From Oscillospiraceae bacterium (GTDB lineage Bacteria > Bacillota > Clostridia > Oscillospirales > Ruminococcaceae), in assembly GCA_017847875.1 (NCBI GenBank), contig JAGASN010000002.1:1-64000 (forward strand): 64,000 nucleotides of DNA, in the 5' to 3' direction. The notes beneath the pieces were generated by a model. That model ran no database searches and was not told where the DNA came from. It was given only the letters and a program-made list of their open reading frames with translations. Shown here one piece after another: positions 7,403 through 15,982 of the stretch (position 1 is the stretch's first letter; the number at the start of each line of letters is the position of its first letter). The translations under genes and the position numbers were made by a program.

Positions 7403-7576
7403 TTTTCCCTCCGGAATTTTTAAAAGTTAACAAAAGATTAATTTTGCATAAACCAAGATTTTTTTAAATTTTATGTATTCCATTATACACCTTTTTTTGG
7501 TATAATATCAACATAATATATAAAAAATCAGAATTCTGTCGGAATTATGTTTTTTTATATGGTTTCGGAGGAAATT

Positions 7577-8902
7577 ATGAAAAAAGCATTATCTCTTGTT
7601 CTTGCCGTTTTAATGGCTCTTTCCTGCTGTGTTACCGCTTTTGCGGCAACAAAATATCAGCCTTCTTTTGACATCAACTGTGAATCCGTCTATCTTGCGG
7701 ACGAAAATGGGAATGTCCTTTTTGAACAGAATCCCGAACAGCGCATGTATCCCGCGGAGCTTGTTCAGATTATGACCGCTATTGTGGTTATTGAAAACAT
7801 CGAAGCAGTCGGCGGATGGGAAGCAGAAGCAGCTTATGAAATGAGCACCCAGAACTTCCTTTATGAAAACCGTCACGGAATCATTTCCACCGGTATGCTC
7901 GCAGGAAACGTTTTTACTGCAGACCAGCTTTTCCACGCAATGGTCATTGCTTCCGGTTATGACGCAGCAATGACTCTCGCAAAACTTATTGCCGGAAGCC
8001 AGGATGCTTTTGTTGAACTTATGAACGCAAAAGCGGCCGAACTCGGTGCAAACGACACAAACTTCACAAACTGCCACGGTCTTCACGATACGGCAAACTA
8101 CACCACCGCTTATGATATGTACCTCATCTCCAAACACGCCATGAGCCTTGATAAATTCCGTGAAACCGTTTCTAAAACCGCTTATACCTGTGAAGAAACC
8201 GACACCCACAAAAAACTTACCTGGAACACCGATAACGGTCTTATTGCAAACGGAAATGTTCACTATTATTCCCCCGTTACCGGCATAAAATCCGGCTACA
8301 GCGCTGAAATCGGAAGAAACGTTGCTTCCTATGCGGAGTTTGAAGGTTTTGCATATTATCAGGTAAATATGGGTGCACCTTTTGAGCTTGACGAAGGTTA
8401 CAACCTTGCTCTTTATGATGCAAAACAGCTTTATAACTGGGCTTTCACCGAATTTGAGGTAAAAACCATTGTTGAATCCGGTTCCCAGATTGCTGAAGTT
8501 CCGCTTGAACTTGCCTGGCAGAAAGACCATCTCAAACTTATGATCGGCGAAACCTATCGTGCGCTTCTTCCCATTGATATCGACGTTTCCTCCATTGTTT
8601 ATGAATCCAATCTTCCGGAATCTGTTGAGGCACCTATTGAAAAAGGCGAAAAAATCGGAACCCTTGATCTCGTTCATTCCGGTGAGGTAATCGGTTCTGT
8701 TGCTCTGGTTTCAATGGAAGACGTTGAACAAAGCGAACTTCTCAGCGGCCTTAAAAATTTCTCCGATATGACCCGTTCCTTCTGGTTCAAATTTATAGTT
8801 ATTATGATTTTCATTCTAATCGCTCTTTATGTTGCGCTTATGATTATCAGAAACTATAACAAGAGAAAATACGGAAACTTTAAAAAGAGAAAACGTCTTT
8901 AA
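7577..8902 (+). CDS. DacF/PBP5-like protein lacking the catalytic serine and lysine
   Basis: A 441-residue secreted, membrane-anchored protein of the D-Ala-D-Ala carboxypeptidase (S11) fold. Signal peptide 1-23 (ending AFA), penicillin-binding domain about 35-285, C-terminal beta domain, and a final membrane helix near 405-428 with a basic tail. Active S11 enzymes carry SxxK in 'PASxTKIMTA'. Here the segment is YPAELVQIMTA, so the nucleophile Ser is Glu61 and the Lys is Gln64. The second motif SxN reads SGY (126-128); only KSG (238-240) survives. It cannot work as a carboxypeptidase by the known mechanism and may bind peptidoglycan or act as a scaffold. The frame is intact and well translated (GGAGG before ATG 7577), so it is conserved rather than decaying. 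An intact paralog lies at 59352-60446. Confidence 0.85.
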   Translation: MKKALSLVLAVLMALSCCVTAFAATKYQPSFDINCESVYLADENGNVLFEQNPEQRMYPAELVQIMTAIVVIENIEAVGGWEAEAAYEMSTQNFLYENRHGIISTGMLAGNVFTADQLFHAMVIASGYDAAMTLAKLIAGSQDAFVELMNAKAAELGANDTNFTNCHGLHDTANYTTAYDMYLISKHAMSLDKFRETVSKTAYTCEETDTHKKLTWNTDNGLIANGNVHYYSPVTGIKSGYSAEIGRNVASYAEFEGFAYYQVNMGAPFELDEGYNLALYDAKQLYNWAFTEFEVKTIVESGSQIAEVPLELAWQKDHLKLMIGETYRALLPIDIDVSSIVYESNLPESVEAPIEKGEKIGTLDLVHSGEVIGSVALVSMEDVEQSELLSGLKNFSDMTRSFWFKFIVIMIFILIALYVALMIIRNYNKRKYGNFKKRKRL

Positions 8903-8926
8903 TTTAAAAATATTTTAAAAAAACTC

Positions 8927-8955
8927 TTGACATTATAAATCATATTGTATATAAT
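8927..8955 (+). promoter_or_regulatory. Promoter of the rplJ-rplL operon
   Basis: TTGACA at 8927-8932 and TATAAT at 8950-8955, 17 bases apart: a full consensus match, as expected for ribosomal protein genes. Confidence 0.85.
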
Positions 8956-8959
8956 ATTA

Positions 8960-9086
8960 ACGCTGTCCAAAGACAGCAGGTGCGTTTCTGCGCTTAAACG
9001 GTCAAAATGACCGGCCTGCCGAGGATGAGTGTTTTAATGTGATTTATTACGCTCCTTCCACGGCTCGCGGAGGGAGCGTTTTTGTT
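8960..9086 (+). ncRNA. Ribosomal protein L10 leader
   Basis: The leader contains CCAAAGACAGCAGGTGC, a hairpin with GGTC/GACC arms, and CCTGCCGAGG, the conserved L10(-L12)4-binding kink-turn region known from Firmicutes. It ends in a GC-rich hairpin (GCTCC...GGAGC, 9050-9078) and TTTTTG, acting as attenuator. Excess L10-L12 complex is expected to bind here and reduce operon expression. Confidence 0.85.
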
Positions 9087-9133
9087 TTATACAAATTCGG
9101 CTCCCATCACAAAGCAGGAGGTGAATTTTTAAA

Positions 9134-9673
9134 ATGGCCAGTGAAAAAATCTTGCAAGCGAAAAAAGAAGCTGTTGCAGAGCTCGTTGAAAAGCTTAAAG
9201 TTGCAAAATCCGGTGTTCTCGTAGACTACGTCGGTATCAACGTTGCTGACGATACCAAACTTCGTCGCGAACTCCGTGAAGCAGGTGTTGAATACACCGT
9301 AATCAAAAACTCCATTCTTCGTTTCGCAGCTAAGGAAGCAGGTTACGGCGAACTCGACGCTTACCTTTCCGGAAGCACCGCTCTCGCTCTTTCCAACGAC
9401 GATCCTGTCGCTCCCGCAAAAATCCTTGGCAAATTTGCAGAAGGTTCCAACGGTAAATTCTCCCTTAAAGCAGGTTTTGTTGAAGGCGAAGTTCTTGACG
9501 AAGCAAAAGTTATCGAACTTTCCAAAACTCCCAGCAAAGAAGAGATTCTTACCATGCTCGTTATCGCTCTTTCCAGCCCCATCAAAGGTATTGCTGTTGC
9601 GCTTGACAAATATGTCGAGAAAGAAAACGGCGGAAATGACGGCGAGCCCGAAGGCGACGGCGAAGCAGCATAA
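9134..9673 (+). CDS. rplJ: 50S ribosomal protein L10
   Basis: A 179-residue L10. The N-terminal rRNA-binding domain includes VLVDYVGI, RRELREAGVEYTVIKNS and the SGSTALALS segment. C-terminal helices that carry L7/L12 dimers follow (IKGIAVALDKYVEK). The tail is extended by a Gly/Glu/Asp-rich stretch of about 15 residues. It forms the stalk base of the large subunit. AGGAGGTG precedes ATG 9134. First gene of the operon, controlled by the leader upstream. Confidence 0.97.
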   Translation: MASEKILQAKKEAVAELVEKLKVAKSGVLVDYVGINVADDTKLRRELREAGVEYTVIKNSILRFAAKEAGYGELDAYLSGSTALALSNDDPVAPAKILGKFAEGSNGKFSLKAGFVEGEVLDEAKVIELSKTPSKEEILTMLVIALSSPIKGIAVALDKYVEKENGGNDGEPEGDGEAA

Positions 9674-9745
9674 TTGCGCAGCCTGATCGCAACACTATTT
9701 TAATTAAAGAATTACATCAAAATTATCTACAGGAGGTAAACTACA

Positions 9746-10123
9746 ATGGCTTCTGAAAAAATCCAGAACATTCTCGAAGAGATCAAAGCTCTTACTCTTC
9801 TCGAAGCAAACGAACTCAAAAACGCAATCTGCGAGGAATTCGGCGTTTCCGCTGATGCTCCCGTAATGGTAGCTGGCGCTGCAGCTGGTGCTGCTCCTGC
9901 TGCTGCAACCAAAGACAGCTGGGATGTTGTTCTTACCAACGCTGGTCAGACCAAAATGGCTGTTATCAAAGTTGTTAAAGAAATCACCGGTCTCGGCCTT
10001 AAAGAATCCAAAGAAATCGTTGACGGCTGCCCCAAAGCTGTTAAAGAAGGCGTTTCTGAATCTGAAGCTGAAGAAATCAAAAAGAAACTCGAAGAAGCTG
10101 GCGCAGAGGTTGAAGTTAAATAA
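9746..10123 (+). CDS. rplL: 50S ribosomal protein L7/L12
   Basis: A 125-residue L7/L12: N-terminal dimerisation domain 1-35 ([19 protein letters not shown]), an Ala/Gly/Pro hinge about 42-54, and the C-terminal factor-binding domain with KIAVIK-like [18 protein letters not shown] and [11 protein letters not shown]. It recruits and stimulates the GTPase factors EF-Tu, EF-G and IF2. It follows rplJ by 72 bases with AGGAGG before the ATG. Confidence 0.98.
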   Translation: MASEKIQNILEEIKALTLLEANELKNAICEEFGVSADAPVMVAGAAAGAAPAAATKDSWDVVLTNAGQTKMAVIKVVKEITGLGLKESKEIVDGCPKAVKEGVSESEAEEIKKKLEEAGAEVEVK

Positions 10124-10148
10124 TTTCTGCCCTTACAGAGATTTCAAA

Positions 10149-10182
10149 AAAAGCTCTTCCCTTTTGGGAGGAGCTTTTATTT
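10149..10182 (+). terminator. Terminator of rplJ-rplL
   Basis: AAAAGCTCTTCCC pairs with GGGAGGAGCTTTT around TTTT and is followed by a T-rich run. Confidence 0.85.
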
Positions 10183-10185
10183 TTT

Positions 10186-10935
10186 TTATTTATATTTGAT
10201 TGCTCCGAAATAAATCGGAGCAAAAATCCCCAATATTGCGCCAAATGAAAAACCTGTGACCATAGAATATGAAAGTTTTCCGCTGAAAAAAATTCTTACC
10301 AAAATTGAAGCTACCGGCAAAGCGACCATTACAATCATAAGGCTTATTCTTGCGTTTTTTATTATGTAAGGCCAGTTTCTGTTGTTATAATAAACTCCCG
10401 GAGTATGAAGGCGGAAAAAACCGTCCGTATAATAATCAACTTTGTTATCATCAAAATATTTCGGCAGACGTTCTTTTACAAAAAACATAAAATAAGCGCC
10501 GAAAATTGCCGTAAGAATTTCTATTACAATAAGGCTCTGGTAATATTGCGCTCCGTTATTTTTATAGAAATAATATGTTGCAGCCGCACCGACCAAAAGA
10601 CATATTATATAAATTTTAAACCGTTTTCTTTTTGCAATATCAGGCACTTTGTTAAGCTCGATAGCCTTTTCAACAATTTCATCCACCTGCGAAGCATCAA
10701 CCTTTTCGCCCTCGATTTTTCCGCAATTGAGAAGTTCCGCCGCGGTAACACCAAGCGCTTCCGCCAATGGATTGAGCATCGTAATATCCGGAAGGCTCTG
10801 TCCCCTTTCCCATTTACTGACGGCTTTATCGGAAACAAAGAGTTTTTCCGCAAGTTCCTTCTGAGTCATTCCCTGCTCTTTCCGAAGTTTTGAAACAAAC
10901 TCGCCGAATTTTTCCTTATCGAGTTCAAATGTCAT
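10186..10935 (-). CDS. XRE-family regulator with four membrane helices
   Basis: A 249-residue protein with an N-terminal XRE helix-turn-helix (about 8-66; MTQKELAEKLFVSDKAVSKWERGQSLPD, here split by the usual turn) and a C-terminal membrane part with four predicted helices (about 106-124, 135-153, 195-215, 222-244). The layout suggests a DNA-binding protein tied to the membrane that may sense an envelope signal. The ribosome site GGGAGGTG is buried in an inverted repeat that also spans the -10 element, which looks like an autoregulatory operator. The neighbouring ECF operon lies upstream on the same strand, so read-through is possible. Confidence 0.8.
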   Translation of the reverse strand: MTFELDKEKFGEFVSKLRKEQGMTQKELAEKLFVSDKAVSKWERGQSLPDITMLNPLAEALGVTAAELLNCGKIEGEKVDASQVDEIVEKAIELNKVPDIAKRKRFKIYIICLLVGAAATYYFYKNNGAQYYQSLIVIEILTAIFGAYFMFFVKERLPKYFDDNKVDYYTDGFFRLHTPGVYYNNRNWPYIIKNARISLMIVMVALPVASILVRIFFSGKLSYSMVTGFSFGAILGIFAPIYFGAIKYK

Positions 10936-10941
10936 AAAAAC

Positions 10942-10984
10942 ACCTCCCGGGGAAATTATAACCCCGGGAGACTTTTATTTTCAA
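10942..10984 (-). promoter_or_regulatory. Promoter inside a 9-bp inverted repeat, likely operator
   Basis: On the minus strand TTGAAA (10984-10979) and TATAAT (10960-10955) are 18 bases apart. The -10 lies in the loop of CTCCCGGGG...CCCCGGGAG (10970-10944). The right arm contains the Shine-Dalgarno sequence of the XRE gene. As DNA this is an operator-like palindrome; in a longer transcript from the ECF operon it would fold into a hairpin that hides the ribosome site. Confidence 0.6.
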
Positions 10985-11022
10985 TATTTTTCCGGTGGAA
11001 CAAAGGTAAACCGTCGGTAGAA

Positions 11023-12618
11023 TCAATCCTTTCCCGGCCGGATTTTACGGATTTCCATCCAGTAATGTTCTTCTTCGCCGAGAAGAACGCTTGTGATTCC
11101 GCTTTGAAGGTCAAATCCAAAATTGTTATAAACAATCTCGATTTCATCGGAATTGGAAACGGAAGCGGTCTGTTTCGTAATGTTGAGGTTTGTTCCGAGT
11201 TTTGTTACCATGTCAAAACCTTCCATATCTTCTTCGTGCCTTTTTCCGAAATAATCATAACTTGCTTCCCGAAGGGTTTTTGTTCCGATTTCAACCGTTT
11301 CACCGGCAGGAACAGTTACCTCAAAAGTAACATACAGAACACGGCTTACGTGACCCGTTTCGATTATTACATCATCAAGCCTTCCCCTGCCATATCTTTC
11401 CGCCGGGTCTTTTGAAAGCTGACCGTGGGCATACATAAATTCCGCAACGTAACCAAGATATTCTTCGTCCGAAAGCAAATTGCGAACAGTCGGTTCATCA
11501 TCAAAATAGTGAGATTCATAATCTCCGGAAGAAATTATTTCATAAATCACTCCACCGAGGGTGCTTTCATATTTTTCGGAAATAATGCTGAAAGAATCCG
11601 TTTCTTCCCTTTTATCCCATGAACCTTTCGATTCTCCCGCAACGGTTTTTACGCTGATATTATTGAGAGCCTCGCCCGTAACGATTACATAAATCGGGTG
11701 ATTTTTAAAATCCGGATTAAAACTTTTCGGAATATAGGAACCGGCTTTTGCCCAGCCTTCCTCCGAGTTCCAGCTCATGGAGTTGAAACCATAAAAATAC
11801 ACGCTGCTTTTTTCGGTATCATAATCAAAGGTGACTATCATATCCGGATTATCGATTTCATCAAATTTCTCCATCGGTACGTTATATTCAATTTCAAAGG
11901 AATAAACTTTTACCGGCTGATCCATTTTTGGATTTTCGGCAAAGGCATTTTCAATATATTCTCCGCTTTCCAGAAGAATTTTATATTCATGCCAGGACTC
12001 AAGACTGCTGAGGTTAAGTCTTTCAACTTCGCTTTTTTCGCCCCAAGCGGAAGCAAAACCGCCGCTGTAAGGTCCGATTTTAAGTTCGGTTTCAACTTCT
12101 TTTCCGTCAACGGTAATCTGCGGAATTCTTGAAAGGGCGGTGCTTATATTTCCCGCAAAAGGATAAACCGCGGTAAAAGTTTTGTCTTCATCGGTCTTGT
12201 TGGTTACGGTATAATTATCGCTTATTACCGCATCGTTTTTCCAGGCATCATAATAGACAATTTCGCCGTTTCCGTCCTCATAGCTTTCGTTATAAATGTA
12301 ATAGGGAGTAAAATCAAAATTTATACTGCGTTCAAAAGAAAGTCCGTCGGTATCTTCCAAAGCGGTAAGCGGAAATGCGGGACCGGCATAACTCATATAA
12401 TTTTCTCCGGGTTCGCGGTTAGTTCCGCCTCCTGCGGAAGCACCAAGACCTCCGTTATTAACAATACCCACGGCTATTGCAATTACAAAACAGGCGGCAG
12501 CTCCGCCTGCCCAGCGCCAAAAATGTTTTTTTCCAAAACGAATTTTTTCTGTCTTTGCTTCCTCAATATATTTTTCTTCAATTTCCGTTAATGCTTCAAA
12601 AATTTTTTCGCTTTTCAT
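11023..12618 (-). CDS. Membrane-anchored anti-sigma-like protein, partner of ECF sigma
   Basis: A 531-residue protein. Residues 1-30 are cytoplasmic and begin MKSEKIFEALTEIEEKYIEEA; one membrane helix lies at about 33-53; the rest is a large extracytoplasmic region rich in Tyr, Asp and Glu with beta-sandwich-like character. The start overlaps the stop of the sigma gene by ATGA, so translation is coupled. This is the arrangement of one-helix anti-sigma factors, in which the short N-terminal segment holds the sigma factor and the outer domain senses stress. The short N-terminus 'EALTEI.EKYIEEA' resembles that of the second pair at 24256. The signal is unknown. Confidence 0.72.
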   Translation of the reverse strand: MKSEKIFEALTEIEEKYIEEAKTEKIRFGKKHFWRWAGGAAACFVIAIAVGIVNNGGLGASAGGGTNREPGENYMSYAGPAFPLTALEDTDGLSFERSINFDFTPYYIYNESYEDGNGEIVYYDAWKNDAVISDNYTVTNKTDEDKTFTAVYPFAGNISTALSRIPQITVDGKEVETELKIGPYSGGFASAWGEKSEVERLNLSSLESWHEYKILLESGEYIENAFAENPKMDQPVKVYSFEIEYNVPMEKFDEIDNPDMIVTFDYDTEKSSVYFYGFNSMSWNSEEGWAKAGSYIPKSFNPDFKNHPIYVIVTGEALNNISVKTVAGESKGSWDKREETDSFSIISEKYESTLGGVIYEIISSGDYESHYFDDEPTVRNLLSDEEYLGYVAEFMYAHGQLSKDPAERYGRGRLDDVIIETGHVSRVLYVTFEVTVPAGETVEIGTKTLREASYDYFGKRHEEDMEGFDMVTKLGTNLNITKQTASVSNSDEIEIVYNNFGFDLQSGITSVLLGEEEHYWMEIRKIRPGKD

Positions 12619-13169
12619 AAGGCAATTCCCTCCTTTTCAAGAAATTCCTTAAGATTTTTCCGAAGGCGGAACATTTTTGATGAAAGTTTTTTAGGCGTAA
12701 TTTTCGATTTTTCCGAAAGTTCCGCAACGGAATCGCCGAACCAATATCTCCGAAGGAAAAGGATTCTTTCCTGTTTTTGAAGAGTTTCGAGCCAGCGGTT
12801 TATTGCAGCGGTTACTTCTTTGTTTTCGCTTTCCGCTTCAACGTTTTCGGAAGATGGAATACATTCCTCAAGTTCCGAAAGCATTGTTTCAATTCCGCTT
12901 CGCTTTTGTGCCCTGTTTTTTCTCCAGCGGCTTATTGAAAGATTTCGGGTGATTTTTCCAAGCCAGGCACCGAGAAAATCCGGTTTTTCCGGCGGGATTT
13001 TGTTCCAGGCTTTTCCGTAAGTATCGTTTACCGTTTCTTCGCTGTCTTCACGGTTCGAAAGAACGTTCATTGCTATTGAAAAAAGCATTTTTCCGAATTT
13101 GCGTTCGGTTTCCGCAACGGCAAGTTCGTTTCTTGCGTTATAAAGTTCGATTATTTTTGCGTCCTCCAA
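12615..13169 (-). CDS. ECF-type RNA polymerase sigma factor
   Basis: A 184-residue sigma-70 family protein with region 2 (about 10-75; EDSEETVNDTYGKAWNKIPP is the conserved 2.3-2.4 block) and region 4 (about 120-180; WFGDSVAELSEKSKITPKKLSSKMFRLRKNL). It directs polymerase to stress or envelope promoters. Two TTG codons compete for the start. I chose the second (13169) because the paralogous sigma gene at 23699 starts at the same TTG-Glu-Asp position; GGAGG lies 8 bases upstream. Co-transcribed with the membrane partner. Confidence 0.88.
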   Translation of the reverse strand: MEDAKIIELYNARNELAVAETERKFGKMLFSIAMNVLSNREDSEETVNDTYGKAWNKIPPEKPDFLGAWLGKITRNLSISRWRKNRAQKRSGIETMLSELEECIPSSENVEAESENKEVTAAINRWLETLQKQERILFLRRYWFGDSVAELSEKSKITPKKLSSKMFRLRKNLKEFLEKEGIAL

Positions 13170-13255
13170 CAAAAATTCCTCCTTTCGGTTTTGATTTTTT
13201 AATGAGGGTCTTCATCCATAAAGACGCAGGTTTTTATCGGATATTCTCAAAATTT

Positions 13256-13283
13256 TAAAAAAAGGCGCAGAATTTCTGCGCCT
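13256..13283 (-). terminator. Terminator of the GTPase-NYN gene
   Basis: On the minus strand AAGGCGCAGAAATTCTGCGCCTT forms a compact hairpin followed by a T-run, directly after the stop codon. Confidence 0.85.
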
Positions 13284-13286
13284 TTT

Positions 13287-15887
13287 TTATGTCAGCTTAT
13301 CAATGTTATCAAACGGACGGTAAAAACTCTTTTTTCCGTAAGTTTCAATTGTATTTTGAATCTGTTTGTTTATGAACTCAACTTCCTCGCGGAGTTCGTT
13401 CGCAGACATTCTTAAAACGCCGGTTCTCAAAGCAGCAACCTGGATAAGGTTATCGGAAGTTGCAACCTTTACGTTATAGTTTTTTCCGATATCCTGACAA
13501 AGTTTTTCGATATACATATCTCCGGTTTCGTTTTCCTTTGTATAGGCGACGTGGATTTCGTGATAATCGAATTTTTCGCCGTAGTTTCCTTTAACTTTAT
13601 ATCCATCGAAGACCAGAACAAGTTCACATTTTGTATATCCGCGATAGTTCGCAAGGATATCCATAAGAATATGTCGTGCAGCATCGAGATTTTCTGAAGC
13701 GAGTTTTTTAAGGCCTTCCCAGGCAAAGATTATGTTATAACCGTCAACGATGAGGTAATCTTTTTTCTTTGGTGCGGCTGCTTTATATTCTTTCGGGCGG
13801 TCCATAACCGCTTCGGAATATTGCTTTCTGCGAATCGGGCCGAATTCCCTTTCCATTATCGCTTCGAGTTCTTTTTCGTCGATGCTGAAATTACGGCGGA
13901 AAACTTTTACGTTCGGAATAAGCGGAATTCCGTTTTCAAGGCTGAAATCTATTCCGCTGGAAACGTGCATATGTTTTTCAACTTCGTTCCATTTTACGTT
14001 TATTCCTGCGCCATGGGAACAGAAAACAGAATCCGGACTGTTGAGAATATCCGCTTCCGGGTCATATCCGAATTCCGCAATAACTTCTTCGGTGTTATGA
14101 CAAGGGGCATAGCCATCGGAAAAACAGACCAGTTTTCCCCTTCCGTGGGTATAGGAAAGAACATCTTTAAGATAGGAGCGCATTGTTGAAACCGGCGCCC
14201 TTCCGGAAATTTCGACCATATCGCCTTTCGTTTCCGGAGAACCGAAAGTTCCGTTCATCTCTCTGATATCGTTTATGGCGCGTCCTATCTGCTCCGAAGG
14301 TACTTCAAGACGGAAAGCATAATAAGGTTCAAGAAGAATGTTTTTCGCTTTCATAAGTCCCTGGCGGACTGCGCGGTAAGTTGCCTGGCGGAAATCACCG
14401 CCTTCGGTATGTTTTATATGAGCACGCCCCGCAACAAGGGTTATTTTAACATCTGTAAGAGGCGAACCTGTGAGCACTCCGAGGTGTGTTTTTTCCGCAA
14501 GGTGGGTCAGAATAAGCCTTTGCCAGTTGCGGTCAAGGGTATCTTCGTTGCATCGGGTTTCGAGCAAAATTCCGCTTCCGGGTTCGCCGGGTTCGATTAC
14601 AAGATGAACTTCCGCATAGTGGCGGAGAGGTTCAAAATGTCCGACACCCTCAACCGGTTCGGCAATTGTTTCACGGTAAATTATTTTTCCTTCATCAAGC
14701 CCGATTTCCGTTCCGAAACGTTCGGAAACCATACTCTTAAGGATTTCTTCCTGAACTTCACCCATAAGGCTTGCGTAAATTCCGTCGAGCTGTTCGTTCC
14801 ATTCAATATGGAGCTGGGGGTCTTCGTCCTCAAGCTGCTTAAGCTTCGGCAAAAACTGCGCCGGAGAAATCCCTTCCGGAAGTTTTATCCTATATGTCAG
14901 AACAGGCTCCAGAATCGGTTCAAATCCCGCTTCTTCGAAGCCAAGTCCCTGGCCGGGAAAGGTTTTTGAAAGCCCAAGGACCGCAACAACGCTTCCCTGT
15001 TTTGCTTCATCAACCGGTTCGAACTTTGCTCCGGAATAAATTCGGAGAATGTTAGCTTTTTCCTCAACCGGTTCGGAAGAATCTTTCGGCTTATATGAAA
15101 CGACCGAGCGAACTTTGAAAGTTCCGCCGGTAATCTTCATAAAAGTCATTCTGTTTCCCTGAACATCCCTTGAAATTTTAAAAACCTTTGCGCCGAAATC
15201 CGCTTTTTGTTCCGGTTCATCAGCAAATTCTTCAAATCCTTCAATAAATTCCGAAACACCGGAAAGGCGCAAAGCCGAACCGAAAAAGCAAGGGAAAACT
15301 TTCCGCTCTTTTATGAGCACGGAAATTTCTTCGGTGCTCAAGGTTCCGTTTTCCATATATTTTTCCATGCTCAACTCATCGGAAAGGGCTATGTTTTCAT
15401 AAAAATCCTCATCTTTTTCGGAAAAATCAACACAGCCTCCGGAAAGGTTTTCACGAAGATTTTTCATTATCACAGATTTATCCGTATCTTCAAGATCCAT
15501 TTTGTTTATGAAAACAAAAACCGGAACGTTATAGCGGGAAAGAAGTTTCCATAAAGTTTCGGTATGAACCTGAACGCCGTCCCTTGCGCTTATTACAAGA
15601 ATAGCGTAATCCATAACCTGCATCGTGCGTTCGGTTTCTGAAGAAAAATCTACGTGGCCGGGGGTATCGAGAAGGGTTATTTCCGTTTTTTCGGTTTTAA
15701 TAACCGCCTGTTTTGAAAAAATGGTAATTCCGCGCTCGCGTTCAATTTCGTTGTTATCGAGAAAAGCGTTTTTGTTATCAACTCTTCCGAGTTTTTTTAT
15801 TTTTCCGGTGGAATATAAAAGCGCTTCGGAAAGAGTTGTTTTTCCTGCGTCAACATGGGCAAGAATTCCGACTACCAGTTTTTTCAT
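13287..15887 (-). CDS. TetM-like translational GTPase fused to a Rae1/YacP-type NYN nuclease domain
   Basis: An 866-residue fusion. Residues 1 to about 650 follow the EF-G/ribosomal-protection order: G domain with AHVDAGKTT (10-18), LLDTPGHVDF and INKMD, domain II, then EF-G-like domains III-V ending in a GFGSPETKGDM-type segment. Domain IV differs from Tet(M) at the loop that displaces tetracycline, so antibiotic protection is not assured. A linker (about 690-710, AAAPKKK) leads to an NYN/PIN-like domain at about 711-845 with the acidic residues expected for a YacP nuclease: VDGYNI (D715), VFDGY (D761), ETGDMYIE and TSDN (D812), plus RMSANELREEV. Bacillus Rae1 cleaves mRNA in the ribosomal A site. 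The fusion therefore joins an A-site-binding GTPase to an A-site nuclease; that link is inference. ATG 15887 follows AAGGGGG. A longer frame exists but lacks a ribosome site. Confidence 0.88.
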   Translation of the reverse strand: MKKLVVGILAHVDAGKTTLSEALLYSTGKIKKLGRVDNKNAFLDNNEIERERGITIFSKQAVIKTEKTEITLLDTPGHVDFSSETERTMQVMDYAILVISARDGVQVHTETLWKLLSRYNVPVFVFINKMDLEDTDKSVIMKNLRENLSGGCVDFSEKDEDFYENIALSDELSMEKYMENGTLSTEEISVLIKERKVFPCFFGSALRLSGVSEFIEGFEEFADEPEQKADFGAKVFKISRDVQGNRMTFMKITGGTFKVRSVVSYKPKDSSEPVEEKANILRIYSGAKFEPVDEAKQGSVVAVLGLSKTFPGQGLGFEEAGFEPILEPVLTYRIKLPEGISPAQFLPKLKQLEDEDPQLHIEWNEQLDGIYASLMGEVQEEILKSMVSERFGTEIGLDEGKIIYRETIAEPVEGVGHFEPLRHYAEVHLVIEPGEPGSGILLETRCNEDTLDRNWQRLILTHLAEKTHLGVLTGSPLTDVKITLVAGRAHIKHTEGGDFRQATYRAVRQGLMKAKNILLEPYYAFRLEVPSEQIGRAINDIREMNGTFGSPETKGDMVEISGRAPVSTMRSYLKDVLSYTHGRGKLVCFSDGYAPCHNTEEVIAEFGYDPEADILNSPDSVFCSHGAGINVKWNEVEKHMHVSSGIDFSLENGIPLIPNVKVFRRNFSIDEKELEAIMEREFGPIRRKQYSEAVMDRPKEYKAAAPKKKDYLIVDGYNIIFAWEGLKKLASENLDAARHILMDILANYRGYTKCELVLVFDGYKVKGNYGEKFDYHEIHVAYTKENETGDMYIEKLCQDIGKNYNVKVATSDNLIQVAALRTGVLRMSANELREEVEFINKQIQNTIETYGKKSFYRPFDNIDKLT

Positions 15888-15951
15888 AACGTTCCCCCTT
15901 TCCGGATAAATTCTTTTTATATTATAACATATTATAAGCAATTCTTAAAGC

Positions 15952-15982
15952 AAAAAAACTCCCGCATTGCGGGAGTTTTTTA
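15952..15982. terminator. Terminator after the 15983 gene
   Basis: AAAACTCCCGC-ATT-GCGGGAGTTTT with an A-run on one side and a T-run on the other; on the minus strand it ends the lipoprotein-containing operon. Confidence 0.85.

Noticed and set aside
13287..15887. Calling the GTPase-NYN fusion a tetracycline resistance gene
   Set aside because: The domain IV loop and the C-terminal region differ from Tet(M)-type proteins, and the added nuclease domain points to another function. Resistance cannot be claimed from sequence.
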